Shown one piece after another: positions 23,216 through 38,000 of a DNA stretch of 64,000 nt. Numbering within the stretch: position 1 is the stretch's first letter; each line of letters begins with the position of its first letter. A program made the translations under genes and the position numbers. Under the pieces are notes generated by a model, which saw nothing but the letters and a program-made list of their open reading frames with translations, was not told the DNA's origin and searched no databases. Source of the DNA: Rotaria socialis (Eukaryota > Rotifera > Eurotatoria > Philodinida > Philodinidae); the NCBI GenBank assembly GCA_905331475.1, contig CAJNYU010000541.1:1-64000 (forward strand). The letters run 5' to 3'.

Positions 23216-23573
23216 TATACGAATTTCAATAGATATGATCAAGAGAAAAACATATGAATAACGCCCGATGAAGTCTCTATAAACTTGTCGCCAAGAATGT
23301 TTTTTTTTGTCAGATAACAACTGTAGCGTTATAAAAAAGAAAAATGGTGTCTTTGCATAACATAGAATTTGATTGGCACAAAAAATTGATCAATCATAGT
23401 CTTTGTCTTTCTATATTTGCTTGCTAGCTAAATTGGTTTCTTGCTTGCGTATGTGATCGTTTGTTTATTTAGTCAGTCTGTCTGTCGGTCTGTCAGTCAA
23501 CATTTATTCCTTCGATCAGTCGGTGATAAAGCAAAACCTTTGTATTTCGTACTCTTGTTTTCATTAAAACAAA
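23216..23573. promoter_or_regulatory. Head-to-head intergenic region (SPIN90-like / M6)
   Basis: A 358-nt spacer lies between two divergent start codons, so it probably holds both promoters. It contains a short tandem stretch based on CTGT/CTGTCAGT near 23470-23505. No TATA box or other motif stands out enough to name. An open frame extends upstream of the SPIN90-like start to 23320 without family features. Confidence 0.4.
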
Positions 23574-24786
23574 ATGGTTGTTCGTGATCGTAAGTATTGA
23601 TTGGTAAAATATACAATATATGATTATTTCTTTTTGTCATTATAGATGATGTCAGTCGTTTTGCTGATCGAAGTCGAGAACTTTGGTCTGAACAAACATT
23701 GTCTGACGGCAATTATAAAGAGAAAAGTGCGTTGATGAAATTTCAATTTGTCTTTTGTAAACTTTCTATTGTATAGATTGTCTCGGTTGTTGTGAAAATT
23801 GTCCATTTCCATCATTCTTCGCATTTTTGTTAACATTAATTGGTACGGCGCTTTGTTGTGCATGTTTATTTGATCCACTACAAAAAACAATTCGACGAGT
23901 CAATGATACATTTGGAATTGAATATATTGATCCTGATTGGTAGAATATAGAATAATTGTAACAATTCAAATATTTGCTTTTTTTAAATTTTTTTATAGGA
24001 TTCGCATTCTACGTTTAGCTGCTATCTTCGTTTTAGCAATAATGGGTGGATTTTCATTGATTTTACTTATTGTCGGATCATTGGCTACAGGTGCTACACG
24101 TCATCAAGTGTATACAGGATTTCGTTCTCGTCTTGGAGGACGTATCGCAACTGGTTTTGTAAGTTTCTATGAAAATCATAACCTTGATAAGTAACAAACA
24201 TACAATCATATCAATCTATTTTAGTTTTCAATGATTGTTTATGGTTTATTACTCATTTGGTTATTTGCTATGCTAACATTAGTTATACCTTGTATGAGTG
24301 TATATATTCTTAAATCTCGTTGTGATGAAGCATTTCCGAAATGGATTGCATCTGTTGAACAAACTAGCTCGCCAATAGTATCTTGTCTTACACCAGGAAG
24401 TTATGGAATTCCTGTACCAAAACAAAAACCTGATGTAAAAATTTGTCAAGATCGATTCAAAGATTTGTGTACACTGGTAAAATAAGTTTTTTGCTTCCTG
24501 AAAAAAATAACTCAATGAGGAGCAATCAATACTTTATTTTAGACTAATCATGCATACCAATATATAGGAGCTTTAGTTGGTTCATTTCTGGTTGTTATGG
24601 GTTTGGTAAGAATGACTAATATCATTATTTTTTATTAACTCTGTTTTTAACTAAATATTATTGTAGATTCATTTTCTTTGTTCTCTTGTGGCCAATTATG
24701 CACATATAAAAGATGGCCGAAAATTGTGCGATTACGAAGAAGCCATTCGTGAAGAAATTGAAACATCAAAGCTCAATCATGGCTAG
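23574..24786 (+). CDS. M6 / proteolipid protein (PLP/DM20 family) tetraspan membrane protein
   Basis: Seven exons (23574-23589, 23646-23726, 23777-23939, 23999-24158, 24225-24476, 24543-24605, 24667-24786) give 284 aa with four hydrophobic segments. The PLP/M6 family shapes plasma-membrane protrusions and septate or myelin junctions. The Cys cluster CLGCCENCPF before TM1 is typical. After TM2, GSLATGATRHQVY and FRSRLGGRI match fly M6 closely. The large loop between TM3 and TM4 has several Cys, as in PLP, and ends in LCTLTNHAYQYIGA. After TM4, SLVANYAHIKDGRKLCDYEE parallels the PLP tail. Exon 1 codes for only 16 nt, so the start depends on that junction. Confidence 0.88.
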
Positions 24787-25328
24787 ACAATATTATTTGA
24801 TGGATAAGATTTCTTTTCGTTTTCTTTCTTTATACGTACTATAGTGTGTGGGTAGAGAATCAAAATTTTCCTCGATATTTGTTTCTTTTTTTGTTTTTTT
24901 ACATTTAATTCTTATTCAAATGAGCAGATCTATATGAGTCGAATCTTTCAACGAATGATAATAAGTCAGATGTACGAGTCCAAGTTTTTTTCTCGCAAAA
25001 TTGAGTGCAATAGACATGTGCGCGTTTATATAATCATACTGATTCTCAGGTTTTTGTTTTTGTTTGCTGGCTTCAAGCTCTCTTTCGTTTTTTGTTTTAC
25101 AGAACAAGTGCCTTTTTCACTTGACTTGTAAATGCAGATAATCTTGCTTCTCTTTATACTGTTCGTTTACCCTATCAAAAATGAATGAATAAACTCACGG
25201 TTTACTTTTCGAAATATAATCTTACTGATATAAAAAATTATATTGTCGCTGTATATATTTCTATAGTCTACATATTGTAGATTTAAATTTTGAATTAGTA
25301 TTTTGATTAATTCAATTAAACTATTCGC
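24787..25328. other. Intergenic, M6 to VPS13B
   Basis: This spacer lies between two same-strand genes. Short open frames at 24916-25131 lie on both strands and have no family signature. No clear promoter motif was seen. Confidence 0.5.
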
Positions 25329-28300
25329 ATGTTTGAAGCGGTTATAGCTGCACTACTAAAAGGTTATGTTGCTCGTTACGTTGATATAAATGCTGATCAA
25401 TTATCAGTTCAATTACTGTATGGTCGACCGATTGTTGTGGAAAATTTAACATTCAATAAAACAACACTCAATAATGATATTCGAAAAAAATTAAAACTAC
25501 CAATCGAAATCGAATCTTTACATGTGGGGAAAATTCAATGTTCATTTTTATGGAGTTCATTATTTTTTCGTTCATCATCACCAGCATTAACAATTCTAAT
25601 AGAACATGTTCGTGCCATAATAAAACCAGTTATTCTTGATGATAACGAAGATCCACAAGAAGAGTTTACCGAAGAAAATGAAATAGTTAAAAAACGAAAT
25701 CATCTAGATTTATCTGAACAACAATTAGAAAAAGAATTTGAATATCTCGGAGAAGTTAAATCATCATCATGGAGTATAAGACGTCTAGTACTATCATTTT
25801 TAGAGAAACTTCAAGTACAAATCATTGATCTGCATATTAGCTACGAAAGTTTTACATCCGATAATATTCCGTATACAGTTGGATTATCATTTGATAATAT
25901 TCAAATATCAAATGAATTATCAAATGAAAATATGAATAGGAAAACATTTCAAGTACATAATCTTGCACTTTATATTGATTCAAATACGAGTAGAAGCGAT
26001 GATTCATCAGCACATTCCTATATTCTTTTACCATCAAATTCAATAACAATATATTTAACACATAATTATATACGTTCAGCATTAATTAATCGACAACAAC
26101 CACGTTATGAACTTGAATGGACATTTAATGATTTAAGTTTAAAATCGAGTGTTGATCAAATACGAATTCTATCGGATGTTATTCGTTTTATTCACTATTC
26201 GAATACACATAGAAAATTTATTAACGATCCCAGTAGACCAACTAAGAAAATATCGAAAACTTCTGTTAAACTATGGTGGCGTTATATAACTTTAGTTATT
26301 ATACGAACACAAAATTATTTAAAAGTGCCTATATCAAATGATCAAACACATACAACAACAAATTTTTGGTTTAATTCAGTTTTATTAAATAAACGCTTGA
26401 AACAAATAGTAATATATAAACGTTTATATCGGTTATATCTTGATAATAAATATTTAAAACGTTCAACAATTAGTAATTTTACTCCCGCCGATCGTTTAAT
26501 TTTGAATGATATTGAAATGGATTTTGATCTTGATTGTTTAACCAGAATTCGTCGAGTTATTTTTCGTACGCGTGCTAATGAACAACTTTCATTGGCTAAT
26601 AATAATAAACAACAGTCAACAAATATGGAATCAGCAAGTTCATGGTATATGAGTTATGCGAACTGGATTAGTTCAAAAACAGTGGATTTATGGAAAACAA
26701 CAACACCCACAGATGCCAATCAAGCAACTGCAATATCGACAACACCGATCATATCTTTAAATGAGAATGATGAAAAATTACAAGAACAAGTTAATACATT
26801 CATAGCACAATCATTAGAAGATCAAGATTTAGCACAAAATCGTCGAGATGCTTTATATTTACGCTTGAAATTCCTAGTCAAATCAGTACAAATAGATTTA
26901 TTATCTGACAGTGATATAATGTTTCATTTTTCATTGGATAACGTTTCAGTATTAATAGAATTACGACCAAGACATCAATCGTTACTTTTCTATTTACGAT
27001 TAGATGATTTAAATATATGTGATCGTTTTCGAACAGATGCTTTTTCGAATATTGTTTGTCCAAAACAACGACCACACGAGTAAGTTAATAATCATCAATA
27101 GCAACTTTTTCAATAAGATTTTTTGTCTCCCGTCGATCCTAATAACAGTTATAGTAGGTATAGTTTCAACGAGAGTAATGAAACATACTCATTGAATCTT
27201 GAACTCTTAATATTTAATACTTTCAAAAACATCTCTAAGTTCATCTAGGTTTTTCCGAATACAATTACAATATCATATTTGTGATATAAGAATTTTAAAA
27301 TCGTACGCGAGTTATTATTCTTTTTGACGTCTGATAAATTATCTACTCTACTGTAATTGGTATAGAAATCAGTACTAGTATATTTAAAACTTGAAAAAAA
27401 GAAGATAAATAATTTTAATAATGTTATAATACCTATTCGCGGTATAGGTGATTCACTGTCAAACAGATCGTATCGTTTACATTCATCTTGAATATGTTTC
27501 CAAAGATATCAAGATAGAATAGATTTGCTCGATTTTCTTTCTATTAAAATACAAATAATCATGATATGAACGTTTTAGTTTTCCAAAATATTTAAAAAAA
27601 GATTCATATTTTTTAATTTATAATTCCATTTAATTTAGAGCATCGCTTGGTTCACAACGTGCTCCCGTGATTGAAGTTTCCTATGAAACCAATCCTCGAT
27701 CACAAAAACCAAAAGAAAAACGTCTTTCATTTTCTCTTGCTGTTCGTAGTCGTGGCCTTTGTTTTGTTTGTTGTCCAATATCTTTTGAACGTTTACGTGA
27801 TTTTTTCGCCTCGGCGTTTATTGAACCCTCTTCAACTCCATTATCATCATCATCATCATCAATTTTTCAACATTGGACACACTTAAAAGATCGTACAGCA
27901 AAACAATTAAAGTCTGCATTTGAACAAATATTTTCTCAAACACCAACGAAAATGACGTCGTCAAATGTAAAAAATATTAAACAAGGTCAACGGCGCCATA
28001 AAAAGAAATTCGATATTTATCTTGATATTTGTGCACCACAAATGATTGTTCCTCAATCATCCGATCGTGCACTCATTATGGATTTTGGTTATTTAACTTT
28101 TATCAATGATGAATATAAAAAATCTTCATGTCCATTAAAAAATTGTAATATGCATACCAATGATTCGCTTGCTCCATTATCAATCAATACTTTTTTTCAA
28201 CAACGTCCTTATTTTTTCAATGAACAGAATCCTTCGACACCAGTTGAAGATGATGATGAAGAATTTGTTACACCAGATAGCTCGCCAACAGCAACTGATA

Positions 28301-31300
28301 ATCCTCTTGAATTAGAAACAACAAACTATCCAATTAATAACGTTCATCGAGAACAGAGTATATCGCCAACACATGCCGATGAAAATCTTATCTATACACC
28401 ATTTTCATTATCACTATGCGATATGCAATTAGGTTATTTAACATATTCAAATAATCAATCGAAAAATAATTTATCATCGGTTATTGAAAAATTTGGTTTT
28501 TGCTTTTTAATTCAATATCGTACAATACAAACATTTGATTTTCTATGGCCACTAATAAAAGTATCTGGCACATTGCCAAAGATCATCATACATCTTGATC
28601 CATCTCGTATTGAAACTCTATGTGGCACAATAAATAATTGGGGTTCATTTATTGAAAATTTAACATCAACCATTGTCTCAAATAAATCCGATATAAAAAA
28701 TAATCAAACCACAATTGATGATTTGACTCCACGTTTAGCATTGAGCTTTTCTATTAATGAAATAAGTGTACAATTAAGTGATGATTCACGTGCACTATCT
28801 GAAGTTCGAATACAAAATATTGATTTAACATTAATAAATCATGTTAATTCAAATATTTTATCATTTAGCGTTCACACATTAATGATTGTTGATGCAATAC
28901 AAAATCATGGAAAAGATTATGAATTATTATTAACAAGTAATCGTGCGTTAGACATAAATACGCAAACTGGTACATTGTATGAATCACATACAATCTCATC
29001 AGATATCGAGAATGAATATTTAATACGTATTAATATTCAATCATTAAATGATGTCGCTAAAAATGAGAACTGTTTAAAAGTTGATATACATGTTAATAAA
29101 TTACATTTTGTTTTTAATCCTGAAACATTATCAATATTAATAAATTTTATTGTTAATATTATTTATTCAATGAAAACAATTCTACGACAAAATTATAGTG
29201 AAGAAAACAAAGTGGCATCAATTGTGAAGAAGAATAATAGAACTAAATTTCAGATAAATAGTGAATTTCAAGAATTAAGTATATTATGTACGAATGTTTT
29301 GACGAAAAAATTATCGGACAATAGATTTATTGGAAGTAAACTAGAGAAAATCGCTGCAGCAACTATTAAACAAGCATCATTGAATATTTTTATTGAGCCA
29401 TCAACAATGATCGAAGCAGAAATATGTTCATTGCAAATATTTAATCTTCTACCTGATTCATTATCATTAACTTACACGGAAGAGTCAAGTGCGATTGTCA
29501 ATCTTGGTATCGATGACAAAAGTATCGATCATAATGAAGCTTTGCCAAGTAAAGCATTTCATCTTTTATATAGGCAACAAAAAGATGCCAATAGTAATAA
29601 TAAAATTGAAGATTTACTCATTGAAATGGCATCAGTTTGTTATACACATTCACCCAAAATTCTTTATAAGATTGAAAAAATTTTTGATTATATGGCTGAA
29701 CATTGCCATTCGACTGCAGCAATCGAAATGGAAAAAATGAAAAAAAATGTAATCAAACAAGGATCTATGTTACTTAATCAATATGTGCTTTCAACAGAAT
29801 CTGGTAAGATTTAAAATAAATATCAAACTTGAAATTGATCATAGAGTCTTCCGTTGTATTTTTTGCGTGCATCCATGACTTGATTATTTCTGTCATAGAT
29901 ATTTTTTCCTATGCAATTCACCTCTCTACGTTCTAAAATATGAAAAGCCGAAAATATCAGCACTGTAAAAGTATTTATAGGCGTAGACAACGCAGACAAT
30001 ATTTAACGATACTTTTTCTTGATCACACATGCTTGTTTTTTGCAAATATTTATTATCAAGACATCGTTTATTTATTCTGGCAAGAAAGTATAACTAGGAT
30101 TATGAACTTTCTATGATATAAATATTTACACATAACTAATCAACTACAAAAACAGTTTGATGTACTATGTTTAAAGAAAATGAGCTAATTTCTTCAGAAT
30201 ATTTAATTGATGAAAACAATCAACTAGATAAATATAATTCTGCATTCTTATGCTAAGCACTGACTAATAATCCACTGATCTATAGACTAAAAAAAACAGC
30301 TGTCTAAAATGCATGAAATTATACCTACTAAAAGACTTTAAAAACGAAAATTAGCAGAGAACCCGAGTCCTACTACACCGAAAAATGTCAGTTTTCTTTG
30401 TTTCTGTCAAAACATATCATAATTAGAGAGCTCGCTAGTATCTCATTGTATCGAAATTTGTTTCTATTGTCAATTTATTCATTTGACGAATACTAGGATA
30501 ATACAACTTCTGTAGAAAAACCTTTTCCCAAGTTCAAATTTTTGGCTGTAACAGAGCTCTAAATATCGATTTCGACGTTTTTGTTGTTAAATATATTCTT
30601 CTTCTTTTATTAAAACTCAAGATTTAATTCAGTAACAATGAATTTCTCTTTCTATTTTTAGTTCTGGAAACCGAAAAACCAGCACCTCAATTAAATTTAA
30701 ATATCATTCTTGCTACTCCAATTCTTATCTTTCGACCTCAATCGAAACTAAACTTTACAAATAATCGGCTTGTTTTTCATCTTGGCGATATACATATTGA
30801 AAATTCAGAAAATCATGCATCGAACTATGAAATTAAAATCAATGATCTACATTTCTTTTCTATTGATCTTGAACACGAATTTCGTCATAATCAAGGAATA
30901 AATTTATTGAAAATGTATAAAAATCCTCATTTAACACTACCTATACTCGATAACTTATCAATACATCTTAATCTCAATTTAACTGATACGTCAACAACAA
31001 TTGATTCAAAATTAGTTTCATCAGTTCAGATGTTTCTTGGTAAACAACAGATAACACTATTGCAAAATATAATTAGTTCATTAACGTATAATGAAAACGA
31101 TGAAATGAATGAAATGGACGCATCAATTACAAATCTATCTGATGATGATTCACTATTATTATTCGATGAAGGAGAAAATGCATTCCCATTAAATGAAAAA
31201 TCGTTGCAAACAAAATTTAAAACATTCGCAATACATTTTCAACTACCAGAATTAACTATTGTCTTTCTCGCTGATCTAAATTTAAAACCAACTAAAGTAT

Positions 31301-34300
31301 GTGAAGCTGTATTTGGACAATTTCAAATGTCTATTGAACAGCAACATCGATTTTGTAAAAATATTTCACTGCGTCTTAATTCGCTTCATATTAATGATTA
31401 TTTAATTAAATCTGATCAATGTCTTTTTTCAACACGTTGTCGAAAAACTTCAACATCAATTAGCTTTTCAACTGGTCACAGAATTTCATCGTCATTTCCT
31501 AGAGAAAACTATCAAATGCATCAAAGTTTTTCTTCGAATTCAGTACCAACATATATGGTTACGAATGAAAGTTCAACTTGGACATTAAAGTCATTATCAT
31601 CATCGTCATCGGCAACTTCACTGACAGCAAATCCATTAGCGCCATCAGCATTTATTGATATAAATATTACAGTGATGGATAAAAGACATGAATTATTTGA
31701 TGGATTTTGTATTAAAGCTGATGCGCAATTTGGAGAAGTTGATATTAAATTTATTATTTCAACATGGGTTATGTTATTTGATATTATTGGTTTGATTGGA
31801 GGAGGATCTGCGCCTGCATTGGCAGGTAATAAACGCTAAAATAACACTGCAATCATAGAAACTTTCTTAGTCTACATTTCTCTTTCCACGTGAACGTACC
31901 TGACGGTTTGAAATGAGGTTTTTGAACTAAGACATTCATAGAGCATTTGTGTAGCTTAGTGATAAATAGCTCTATCTATTCAATGGCAAAACTTAAGAAT
32001 TATTTATTACAATGCGATTTTCTCTTTGAAACATAAAGACTTCAAAAGTTTTGAGACAGTCACACCCGATGAATACAATTTTGAATGAATTGTGAAGTCA
32101 TTTCTTTAGTATTCACTTATATCGAGACTCAAATAATCAATAAGAATTTCGAGAAAAATAAAGTAAAACTTGTATCCTCTTCAGTAGTCTTCAATTCATA
32201 CGTATTCGAATAATGATGAATTGTCTGAAGTACGTTTGTAACGTTTACTGATCTTGTTTGTTTAGACAATCGAGAAAGTAAAGAATTTAAACCAACATCC
32301 GACACGGATTTTATGCAGATAAATATTCAAGTCGACGCAGTATCATGTTTACTTCAAGATAATGATATACCTCCCATACGCATTTCTTTGCAACGTTTTG
32401 ATTGTCAAATTCAAAATTTTCTTACAATCGAAAAAGCATTGAAAACTCTTAAGATTCATGGTAAACTTGGATCTGTATCCATCTATGATTTATCCTCATT
32501 TGGTCAATTGTATGCAGAACGTTTTTGTACAAGCGGTACCAATGCTCTTGTATTTGCATATACAAAACAAGAAGATCTTATTCCAATAACCCCATCAAAT
32601 TTTCCATCGCGTTTACAACTTTATTTACGTATGACATCTGTGCAATATATTCATACTCAACGTTTTCTAATGGATCTTATACATTTTTTTGATCGTTTTC
32701 ATCATGCTCAAGAATGTTATAATCGAATACGATCAGCTGCTGCCGGTCAAAGTATATCTTGTTCAGCAGGGCGATCAACTGGTGTTGAACTTGATATTGA
32801 AGCTGAAAGTCCTATACTTATTCTACCTGAATATGCTTTAAATAAACGTGTTATTATTCTTCATCTTGGTAATATAATAATAAAAAATCGTTTTCTTGTT
32901 GAAAACGAACCGGGCACATTAAGTTCAATTATGAATAAACCAAAAGTTTCAACATGTTTACTTGATGTTATATCCATACAATTTCAAGATACACTACTTT
33001 ATTCAGCTGTTTATTCGAAATCAGATTCAAATACACAATTAACTGTAAAATTCTCAGATTTCGGTTTTCATACAATACAAAATGATCTGTCGTCGATGTT
33101 ACGCGAACGTTGTTATTTAAATATTCATGTTGAACGTAATCTTGATAATTCACTAAGTCATGCATCACCAACATATAGTGTTAAAGCTGATTTATCTTCA
33201 GTAGATATACTTCTTGATACATATCAATATTCTCTCATACGTGGTATACTTGCATATAATATAGGTGAACCGTTAGAACAACCAACACGATTAGCTATGA
33301 TGAACGATGATCCACTATGTGTATCAACAATTTTAACGGGCGATGTCTATCTTGATCTGTTATTTATTGTACAAATGGATAATGTCGGCTTTGAAATATT
33401 TACACCGCAGGAATCCAAGCGTAATTCGCTAGGCTATTGTGCATTTATAAAATCGTATTTTTCATTTGAAAAATGTTCAAATAATAATCAAGTACTTGAT
33501 TTAACATGTTCATCAATTAAATTAAATGACACAAGAACGGAAAATAATAACAGCAATGAATTTCGTGATATACTGACATCATCATCATCGATGTCAACAA
33601 GTGAAAGTAATATGCAATTAGAAATACATTTATTAACAACAAAAACTGATGATAAATATACAATTGTATTAAATCATACAAGAGTATTATTCATTGTTGA
33701 TTGGTTACTTAAATTAAATGATTTTCTTAGTTCATTTCAACAAATTCCAATGCAATCAAATTCATCAACATCATCGACATCGATGATAGTTCAAGCAAAA
33801 AAAAGATTTGAAATGCGTTTAAATTTTAATCAATCCGAACTAGTTCTTGTTCAAACAACCAATAATCAACAGTCGAATGCACTTGTTCTAAGTGGTATTA
33901 TGACTTTAACCTACCGAGAAACAATGCGTCAACGTCCATTAGAGTGCAATCTATTTAATGTGACTTTATTTTCATGCCAAATGAATAATATACAATCTAC
34001 AGCTGTATCAATTATTGAACCGATTAATATAACATTTAATATACATTTAACAGACGAAAAAGATCAACACGTATTTGAAGTTAATTTACCACAATTATTT
34101 ATCCGTCTATCATATTCCGATGTTAAGCTAATGTTATATATGTTTCAATCAATAAAAAATCAAATCGATCAAGCGCAAACACGTGATATTATACCTAAAT
34201 ATCAAATAAATCAGCCAGTAAAACGTCCATCAGTAGATAGTGAATTTTCAATCGAACCTTCTTTCGACGATTCATATACTGATTTACGTATTCGTTCAAC

Positions 34301-34965
34301 TACAATGCCATTAAATCAAGAAAAACCAATGTCTACAGAAGAAATCGATAATGAAAAACAATCAAAATTATTTTTAAATGTTCACTCAATGAAATTTTCA
34401 TGTGAACAAATAAGTCTTTGTTTAATTGATGATTGTCTTAATGCAAATATTCCATTATTAAATTTAAATTTTGCATCAATTAAATTAAATATAATCGAAT
34501 ATGGAACACATCGTATACAACAAGCAGATTGTCAAGTAAATATTGATTATTATAATCGTTTGTTATCTGGTTATGAGCCGTTTATTGAAGTATGGCCGTT
34601 ACAAATGACATTAAAAAATTCGACTACTACAAAATCATTGTCTATTTCTTCGAATCATCTATTAAATATAAATTATACAAATACGATGCATCAACTATTT
34701 GACTTAGTTAAAAATAATTGGCTTGAAGATTTCAATAGTTCAAATGATATTAATAAAGAAGCAATGTATTTTCGTCGACCAAAACCATTTGAACCTTATT
34801 GCTTTCAAAATCTTATTGGACAACGTGTTAAATTTCGTACATGGCTATCTTCACAACAACGTTTTGATTTAAATGATCATATGGTTGAATATAATGAAAC
34901 AAAATCATTTATATTTCCCAGTGAAGCATTGACAGCAAAAAAGAATATGTATAATAAAGATTTTC

Positions 34966-35005
<40 letters not shown>

Positions 35006-38000
35006 TTCAGATCGACGTTTATTAATATTAATTGAAGGCTGGGACTGGTTGCAACCTATATCAATTGATCGTGTGGGAACATTTTTTCGACTTGCTAAAC
35101 CTACAGGTGATCGATTACAAAAAACTATGCTGGTTTTTATTGATGTTACAATGACAGATAGTTCAATGCGTTTAATAACAATTCGATCACCGATTGAAAT
35201 ACGCAATCAATTGTTAACACCAATTGATATTCGATTAAAATGTGGATCTGGTTCATTACATGATATACGTTTAGAACCGAATGAAACTCGTTCATTGCCA
35301 TTACAATTCTGCCCAACATTAAGACAATTTCAAGTACGACCAGCCGATTTTACATTTAATTATTGTGGTGAACCTATTAATTGGATGGAAATTGCAAATG
35401 AAAAAAGACGAAGAAGGCAACAAGACCATGAAAGGTAGTCTAAAACCGCATGATAACAAGTGACAGATCGAGAATGGACCTCCTCCTCTTAAGCAGATCT
35501 TTGGCATAGCTAGTAGTGTGATTCTTGTTTAGATAGATTGTCTATTCGATGTTCTACAAATCTGTATCTTCTCTTTGAACATCACAATATATGTTATTGT
35601 TTAAACTGTGTGGACGATTTTATCAGTTCAAAACTAGGAGTACTTGTTCTAAATATGAAAGCTCAACGTATAGATAAATTTTGAAAACTTTAGTCATCTC
35701 TCGAGAGACAAAATATTCTTCTATTTCAATTTTCTTTATAATATGTTTAGTGATGAGAATAGTGCAGCAACGGAAACGGATTCATTACAACGTCATCGTG
35801 ATATAAATTCAACAGATCGTCGATCGTTTTTCCGTACCTGTACAATGGTTGGAGATAATACGCTTCATTTTGTGTGTATACAATCAAAGCGAACCCGTCT
35901 ATTAGCATATAAAGATGACATTCTATCATCCTATCAAATATCAATACTGCCACCATTAATAATTAATAATTTACTTCCATGTGATTTATTTTTTCAAATA
36001 TATTCATACCCACAAAAAGTTCGACTTAATCCCTACAAATCACATCGTGAACATGCATTAGATATTTGTCAAGCGATTGATATTACTTTTGCAACAGATC
36101 TTTTTCGTATGACGAAACCATTACGTGTACCATCGATAAATGATTTAAATCTTATGAGATATCATCGTCAAAGTGTAGGCTTTTATGATAGCATTGATCG
36201 ATTGTTATTAGTTGATGTTACTATTGTCTGTTCGATTCGGCATCGTCTTAAAATATCAGTTTCTGTACCATATGTTTTACTTAATAAGAGCGGTATGTTT
36301 TATTGTTGTAACACCGTCTTTTTTTTTCTTCACTTCACATTTTATACTAGGCATTCCATTAATTTTTAAACAAGAAGGTTCAGTAAATGAAGTCGCTGGT
36401 CAAAGTCACGAACATGAATTAGCTCGAAATCGTGAGCCACTGTTGTTTTCATTTAGTGATCAAGAAGCTTTTCATGCGTGCGTTATGAAAGTTGGTTCAG
36501 GTTTACATGAAAATGATGACGGCCGTCCTGTATGGTCACAGCGTTTTAGTTTAGGTAAAATCTATTTTTCTTTATTTCATCATTTAAAGCATGAACTAAT
36601 TTGAACTTTTCTTTCATTTTCTAGAACATGGTTCAAGTTATCGTCAATTATATGTTCGTTCTCCGCATGGTTCACCGGATTGGATTTACTATATTGGCAT
36701 TGATGTTCGTCAAGGCAAAGGACGTTTACGTCGAACTAATTTCATATTTCTTAGTACACGGTATATGATCAGTAATCAATGTTCATATGATTTATCCATT
36801 GCTCAACGGCACATTGTTCGAGCTATGTTACAAACTGGAGATCATAGTGATTTAGAACAAAATTGTTTACATGTATTACAACATTCTAATGTTGCTTATC
36901 ATTGGCCGAGAAGTGATCTCGATCAATTGCTGTGTGTTCGCGTTATTAATAATCGTCAATATAAACATGTTTATTGGTCCGGTGGTATTCTTATTAATCG
37001 TGTTAATGCATTTCATATTAATTTAAGATATGACAATAATCAATGTTTAATATTAAGGTAAATTAAGATTGCATGGGATTTTCACCAACCAGTTAACATG
37101 GTTGTATAAACTACATGATAATTATAATAATTGTACATCAAGAAATTTTCTTTCTGTTTCTGGTAACATCTGTATTCTTTGGCGATCAGCCTATAAGAAG
37201 TTTGAGATGAATATCACACAACTCGTTAGCGCAGACGTACATGCGATATGATGTGCGTTTCGGTATGCTGAAGTATCTTCAGAATCAATCCATAAATTCA
37301 TTAGAAAAATATTTAAAGTGCATAACTCTTAATAGTCATTCATGAATTTTAAAGTTGAATGATGATAATTTGATTTAGATTTTTGTGGTTGAAAATTTTA
37401 CGCATGATATTTTCTGCTATATTTTAGAGTACAAGTAATTGAACGTGGCGGTACATTTTTTGTTGTTTTTATGGATTCAAATCAAATGCCAGCACCTCTT
37501 CGTGTTAAAAATCTATCGGATGTTCCTATACAATTTTATCAAAGTGATACACGTGAAGAATTGACGTACTTACGTGCATTTATTCAACCACATCAATCAA
37601 TAGATTATGCATGGGATGAACCAACACTTCAGCAAACCATAACATGTTCTATTGTTGGTGGTACAAAAGAAACTTATGATTTAAAAAAACTTGGTCACGG
37701 AGAAAATTTATGTTATGAAAATCATATATGTTTAGCATTTGAGCAAACTTTTACGGAAGGAAACACAGCACAATATCAATCGAAACATTTATTACACAAG
37801 TCTAAATCTATGAATGATCGAAATACATTTCCTTTATTCAATCAACAACAACTTGTTATTGATTATATTGAAAATAAATTAGTACTTGCACAACGTGAAG
37901 AAAATAAACGTTCACAATTATGGCGTATGACAAGCAGTGGTCTATTGGTGCATACAGGTTCATCGTCACCACGCGATTGGAGTAATAAAAATGAAGTATG

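Noticed and set aside
34964..35206. Minus-strand frame ending in poly-Asp
   Set aside because: It is the reverse of the TCA poly-Ser repeat in VPS13B exon 4 and has no family features.
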